Below, piece after piece: positions 61,591 to 64,000 of a stretch of DNA of 64,000 bases. Each line of letters begins with the position of its first letter. Position 1 is the stretch's first letter. The notes beneath the pieces were generated by a model. It was not told the origin of the DNA and did not search any database. It saw nothing but the letters and a program-made list of their open reading frames with translations. Made by a program: the position numbers and the translations under genes. Origin of the DNA: Phascolarctobacterium sp. (lineage in GTDB: Bacteria > Bacillota > Negativicutes > Acidaminococcales > Acidaminococcaceae); the NCBI GenBank assembly GCA_030540395.1, contig JAUNWI010000005.1:1-64000 (forward strand), in the 5' to 3' direction.

Positions 61591-61698
61591 ACGAAATTTG
61601 TTCTTAGTAGTATTGTTAGTTTAGCGTTGAAAGTTTTCTCGCTTTAACTATAGAGTAGTATTGTAGATTTGTAGAATAGTAAAAGGAGAGATTTTATT

Positions 61699-62712
61699 AT
61701 GATTATTGTATTCAAACCCACTGCAACCGTAGAAGACAAATCCCGTTTAAAGGCGCAATTAGAGGCTAGAGGCTACCAAATCCACGCCAGCGAAGGCGTG
61801 AATGCTTCCCTGTTCGGCGTAGTTGGCGACACCAGTGCATTAGATATGAACCTGCTCCTTGTTAATGAGGGCGTAGAAAAGGTTATGCGCGTGCAGGAGC
61901 CCTTCAAGCGTGCCAACCGTGCCTTCCATCCCGAGGATAGCATCGTCAATGTAGCCGGTGTTCCCATTGGTGGCAAAAAGATTCAGGTTATCGCCGGTCC
62001 CTGCTCCGTTGAAAGCATTGAGCAGATTACCGCAGTGGCCCAAGATGTCAAGGCAAGTGGTGCAACCTTGCTCCGTGGCGGTGCCTTCAAGCCTCGTACT
62101 TCCCCCTACTCCTTCCAGGGCTTAAAGGAGCTGGGCTTGGATTACCTCAAGGCCGCTCGCGAAGCAACTGGCTTGCCCATCGTTACGGAAATTATGTCCG
62201 CCGACAAAATTGAACGCTTCGTTGAGGATGTGGATTTGATTCAGGTTGGCGCCCGCAACATGCAAAACTTTGAGCTGCTTAAAGAATTGGGCAAAACCAA
62301 TAAGCCCATTCTCTTAAAGCGTGGCCTTAGCGCAACCATCGAAGAGTGGATTATGTCCGCCGAATACATTATGGCCGGTGGCAATGACAATGTCATTTTG
62401 TGCGAGCGCGGTATCCGCACCTTCGAGCATTACACGCGCAACACTTTGGACTTGAGTGCGATTCCAGCTGTGAAAAAGCTGAGCCATTTGCCTGTGGTTG
62501 TTGACCCCAGTCACGCAGCAGGCCTGTGGTGGATGGTGGAGCCCTTGGCGAAGGCAGCAGTTGCTGTAGGCGCAGATGGCCTATTGATCGAGGTGCACAA
62601 CAATCCTGAATGTGCACTGTGCGATGGCGCTCAATCCCTCAAGCCCGCTCGTTTTGAAAAGCTCATGGGAGAATTAAAGGGCATTGCTCAAATCGTGGGT
62701 CGTGAATTATAA
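61699..62712 (+). CDS. aroF: 3-deoxy-7-phosphoheptulonate (DAHP) synthase, copy 2
   Basis: 337 aa, same architecture as copy 1. The barrel (from about residue 90) is nearly identical, while the N-terminal regulatory domain is much more diverged (for example FKPTATVEDKSRLKAQLEA versus FKPGAPEDSKAKMRENLER). That pattern suggests isozymes with the same reaction but different feedback effectors, arising by tandem duplication. Ribosome site AAAGGAG. Confidence 0.95.
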   Translation: MIIVFKPTATVEDKSRLKAQLEARGYQIHASEGVNASLFGVVGDTSALDMNLLLVNEGVEKVMRVQEPFKRANRAFHPEDSIVNVAGVPIGGKKIQVIAGPCSVESIEQITAVAQDVKASGATLLRGGAFKPRTSPYSFQGLKELGLDYLKAAREATGLPIVTEIMSADKIERFVEDVDLIQVGARNMQNFELLKELGKTNKPILLKRGLSATIEEWIMSAEYIMAGGNDNVILCERGIRTFEHYTRNTLDLSAIPAVKKLSHLPVVVDPSHAAGLWWMVEPLAKAAVAVGADGLLIEVHNNPECALCDGAQSLKPARFEKLMGELKGIAQIVGREL

Positions 62713-62812
62713 TATAGACAAGTAAAATATAGCTCCAGTGTACCTTTGCGCTCACTGGAGCTAGCCTTGTATTTAGTAGGATGGTAGAAAAGTAGAAATA
62801 GGAGTGATTTTT

Positions 62813-63700
62813 TTGGAAGCTGATTTTCAAAGCAGCAAGGTTAGAAGCACTGATTGGAAAAAGTTAAGCTTTGCTATCGTGGGCTTGGGGCTCATAGGTG
62901 GCTCCTATGCCAAGGCATTGCGCCTTTTGGGAGCCAAGCAGATTCTGGGTATGGAGCACAACGAAGCTACATTGGCGCAGGCTCAGGCCATGGGAATCAT
63001 CGATGTGGGTATGACCGCTGTGGATGAACGCCTTGCTCAGGCTGATGTTGTGATTTGCGCTATTTATCCGGAGGCTATTGCTAGCTTCATCAAGAGCAAT
63101 GTGGAGCACTTTAAGGCTGATGTACTTATTACCGATGTGGCAGGCATCAAGAATAATATGATTGCTGAGGTGCAGGCCGCTTTAAGTCCGGGAATGGAAT
63201 TTATCAGCGGTCATCCTATGGCCGGTCGTCAAAGCAGCGGCTTGGGAATGGCGGAGGCTGCGATTTTCCACAATGCCAATTACATCATCGTGCCGGAAAA
63301 GGGGAATAGTGAAGCCGCTATTTGTTGGCTGGAGACCTTTGCTAAGGCCTTGGGCTGTAAAAATACCGTGCGGGTGACGCCTGAAGAGCACGACCGCACC
63401 ATTGCCTTCACTAGTAATTTGCCCCATGTTACGGCAGTGGCCCTGATGGATAGTGCTTCCTATAATGAAAAGACAAAATATTTCGTGGCTGGCAGCTTCC
63501 GTGATGGCACTCGTGTGGCAGATATTAATCCGGAGCTGTGGTGCGCTTTGTTCTTGGCCAACAAGGACAAGGTGGCGGACGAAATTGAGAAATATATGGA
63601 GCAGCTGGAGCTGTGGCGCAAAGCCTTGCGCGCAGGCGATGGTGAGACCATGAAGGAGCTCATGCGTACTTCTGCTGCTCGGCGAAAGGAGCTATATTAA
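62813..63700 (+). CDS. tyrA: prephenate dehydrogenase
   Basis: 295 aa from TTG 62813, which has TAGGAG 8 nt upstream; the GTG at 62804 overlaps that site. The NAD-binding motif is VGLGLIGGSYAKAL, followed by family residues in ISGHPMAGRQSSG and VRVTPEEHDRTIAFTSNLPHV. Oxidatively decarboxylates prephenate to 4-hydroxyphenylpyruvate for tyrosine synthesis. Stop and aroB start overlap (TAATG). Confidence 0.92.
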   Translation: MEADFQSSKVRSTDWKKLSFAIVGLGLIGGSYAKALRLLGAKQILGMEHNEATLAQAQAMGIIDVGMTAVDERLAQADVVICAIYPEAIASFIKSNVEHFKADVLITDVAGIKNNMIAEVQAALSPGMEFISGHPMAGRQSSGLGMAEAAIFHNANYIIVPEKGNSEAAICWLETFAKALGCKNTVRVTPEEHDRTIAFTSNLPHVTAVALMDSASYNEKTKYFVAGSFRDGTRVADINPELWCALFLANKDKVADEIEKYMEQLELWRKALRAGDGETMKELMRTSAARRKELY

Positions 63701-64000
63701 TGCAGGTTATCCATGTGGATTTAGGAGCCCATGCTTACGATATAGAAATTGAGGCCGGTTTATTACCGCAGATTGGCGCCAAGGTAGCCAAGCTGCTGCC
63801 CAAGGCCAAGAAGGCGGCTATCATCAGCGATAATAATGTGGCACCGCTGTATGCGGCGCAGTTGGAGGCGAGCCTGGTGGCAGCTGGCTTAGCCGTGGTA
63901 AAGGTGGTTATTGAAGCAGGCGAGCAGAGTAAAAATATGACTGTGCTGAGCTCTGTTTTAGAGCAGCTGGCTCAGGGCGGACTAACTCGCAGCGATGTAG
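63700..64000 (+). CDS. aroB: 3-dehydroquinate synthase, 5' part
   Basis: First 100 codons, cut by the window end. HVDLGAHAYDIEIEAGLL, AAIISDNNVAPLYA and VIEAGEQSKNMTVLSSVLEQL are typical of AroB, and GLTRSDV leads into the NAD-binding region beyond the window. Second enzyme of the shikimate pathway, consistent with its place after DAHP synthase and tyrA. Confidence 0.93.
   Translation, partial: MQVIHVDLGAHAYDIEIEAGLLPQIGAKVAKLLPKAKKAAIISDNNVAPLYAAQLEASLVAAGLAVVKVVIEAGEQSKNMTVLSSVLEQLAQGGLTRSDV

Overview
The window looks like a chromosomal segment of a Gram-negative-type Firmicute (class Negativicutes), most plausibly an Acidaminococcaceae / Phascolarctobacterium-like gut anaerobe. The class rests on Firmicute gene clusters and start signals (strong GGAGG, frequent GTG/TTG starts, nadD-yqeK-LCP-rsfS, polA-mutM-coaE, a HutP-like regulator) combined with double-membrane machinery (RND pump with adaptor, MacAB-like system, periplasmic PheC-like protein). 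Two copies of a Na+-translocating decarboxylase beta subunit, a SatP-type acetate/succinate carrier and a 2-hydroxyacyl-CoA dehydratase activase-like pair fit an acid-fermenting anaerobe. The genus is inference.

Layout. 1-5.1 kb is an AT-rich accessory patch: a DUF4160 pair, two Fic enzymes, decayed toxin/antitoxin-type genes, two 3'-end fragments of tRNA-Ser with similar downstream terminators (att-like duplications), a possible small RNA and an Rpn nuclease gene. 5.2-14.6 kb: HAD phosphatase, a 30-aa small ORF with its own signals, a decayed amino-acid permease, SatP, a membrane-anchored unknown, a half-size EamA protein and the activase-related pair. 14.8-22.2 kb (minus strand): Na/Pi symporter, amino-acid ABC transporter, HerA-like ATPase, CorA, TSCPD protein. 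22.5-26.4 kb: Na+ symporter, HutP-like protein, L-serine dehydratase beta and alpha, RidA, reading as a serine uptake and deamination operon. 26.5-34.6 kb: tRNA His-Gln-Lys, an orphan pilin-like gene, cupin, polA-mutM-coaE-SLT, two tRNA-Leu, pheC-like gene. 34.8-42.2 kb (minus): metF, a separate methionine-synthase activation protein and metH, then tRNA-Ser and a sulfonate/nitrate-type ABC transporter. 42.4-55.1 kb: secreted unknown, AcrAB-like RND pump without an outer-membrane channel gene, duplicated OadG-like/OadB pairs, MacA and the two MacB-type parts. 55.2-59.9 kb: nadD cluster, S1-domain protein, TauE exporter. 59.9-64 kb: an aromatic amino acid operon (two DAHP synthases, prephenate dehydrogenase, aroB cut by the window end).

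Most interesting signals. (1) Upstream of the aromatic operon, a 34-codon ORF with 6 Tyr, 3 Phe and 1 Trp codons has its own promoter and ribosome site and is followed by a terminator: a candidate transcription attenuator. (2) A dispersed intergenic repeat of about 200 bp (three copies) has long stems with compensatory base changes between copies. (3) A 21-23 bp repeat with core GTAACG-TTT-CGTTAC occurs seven times, always in one orientation and downstream of plus-strand genes or gene remnants. (4) Two related NAG-rich boxes lie in the leader of the operon that encodes a HutP-like RNA-binding protein. (5) The Fic genes sit between tRNA-Ser fragments.
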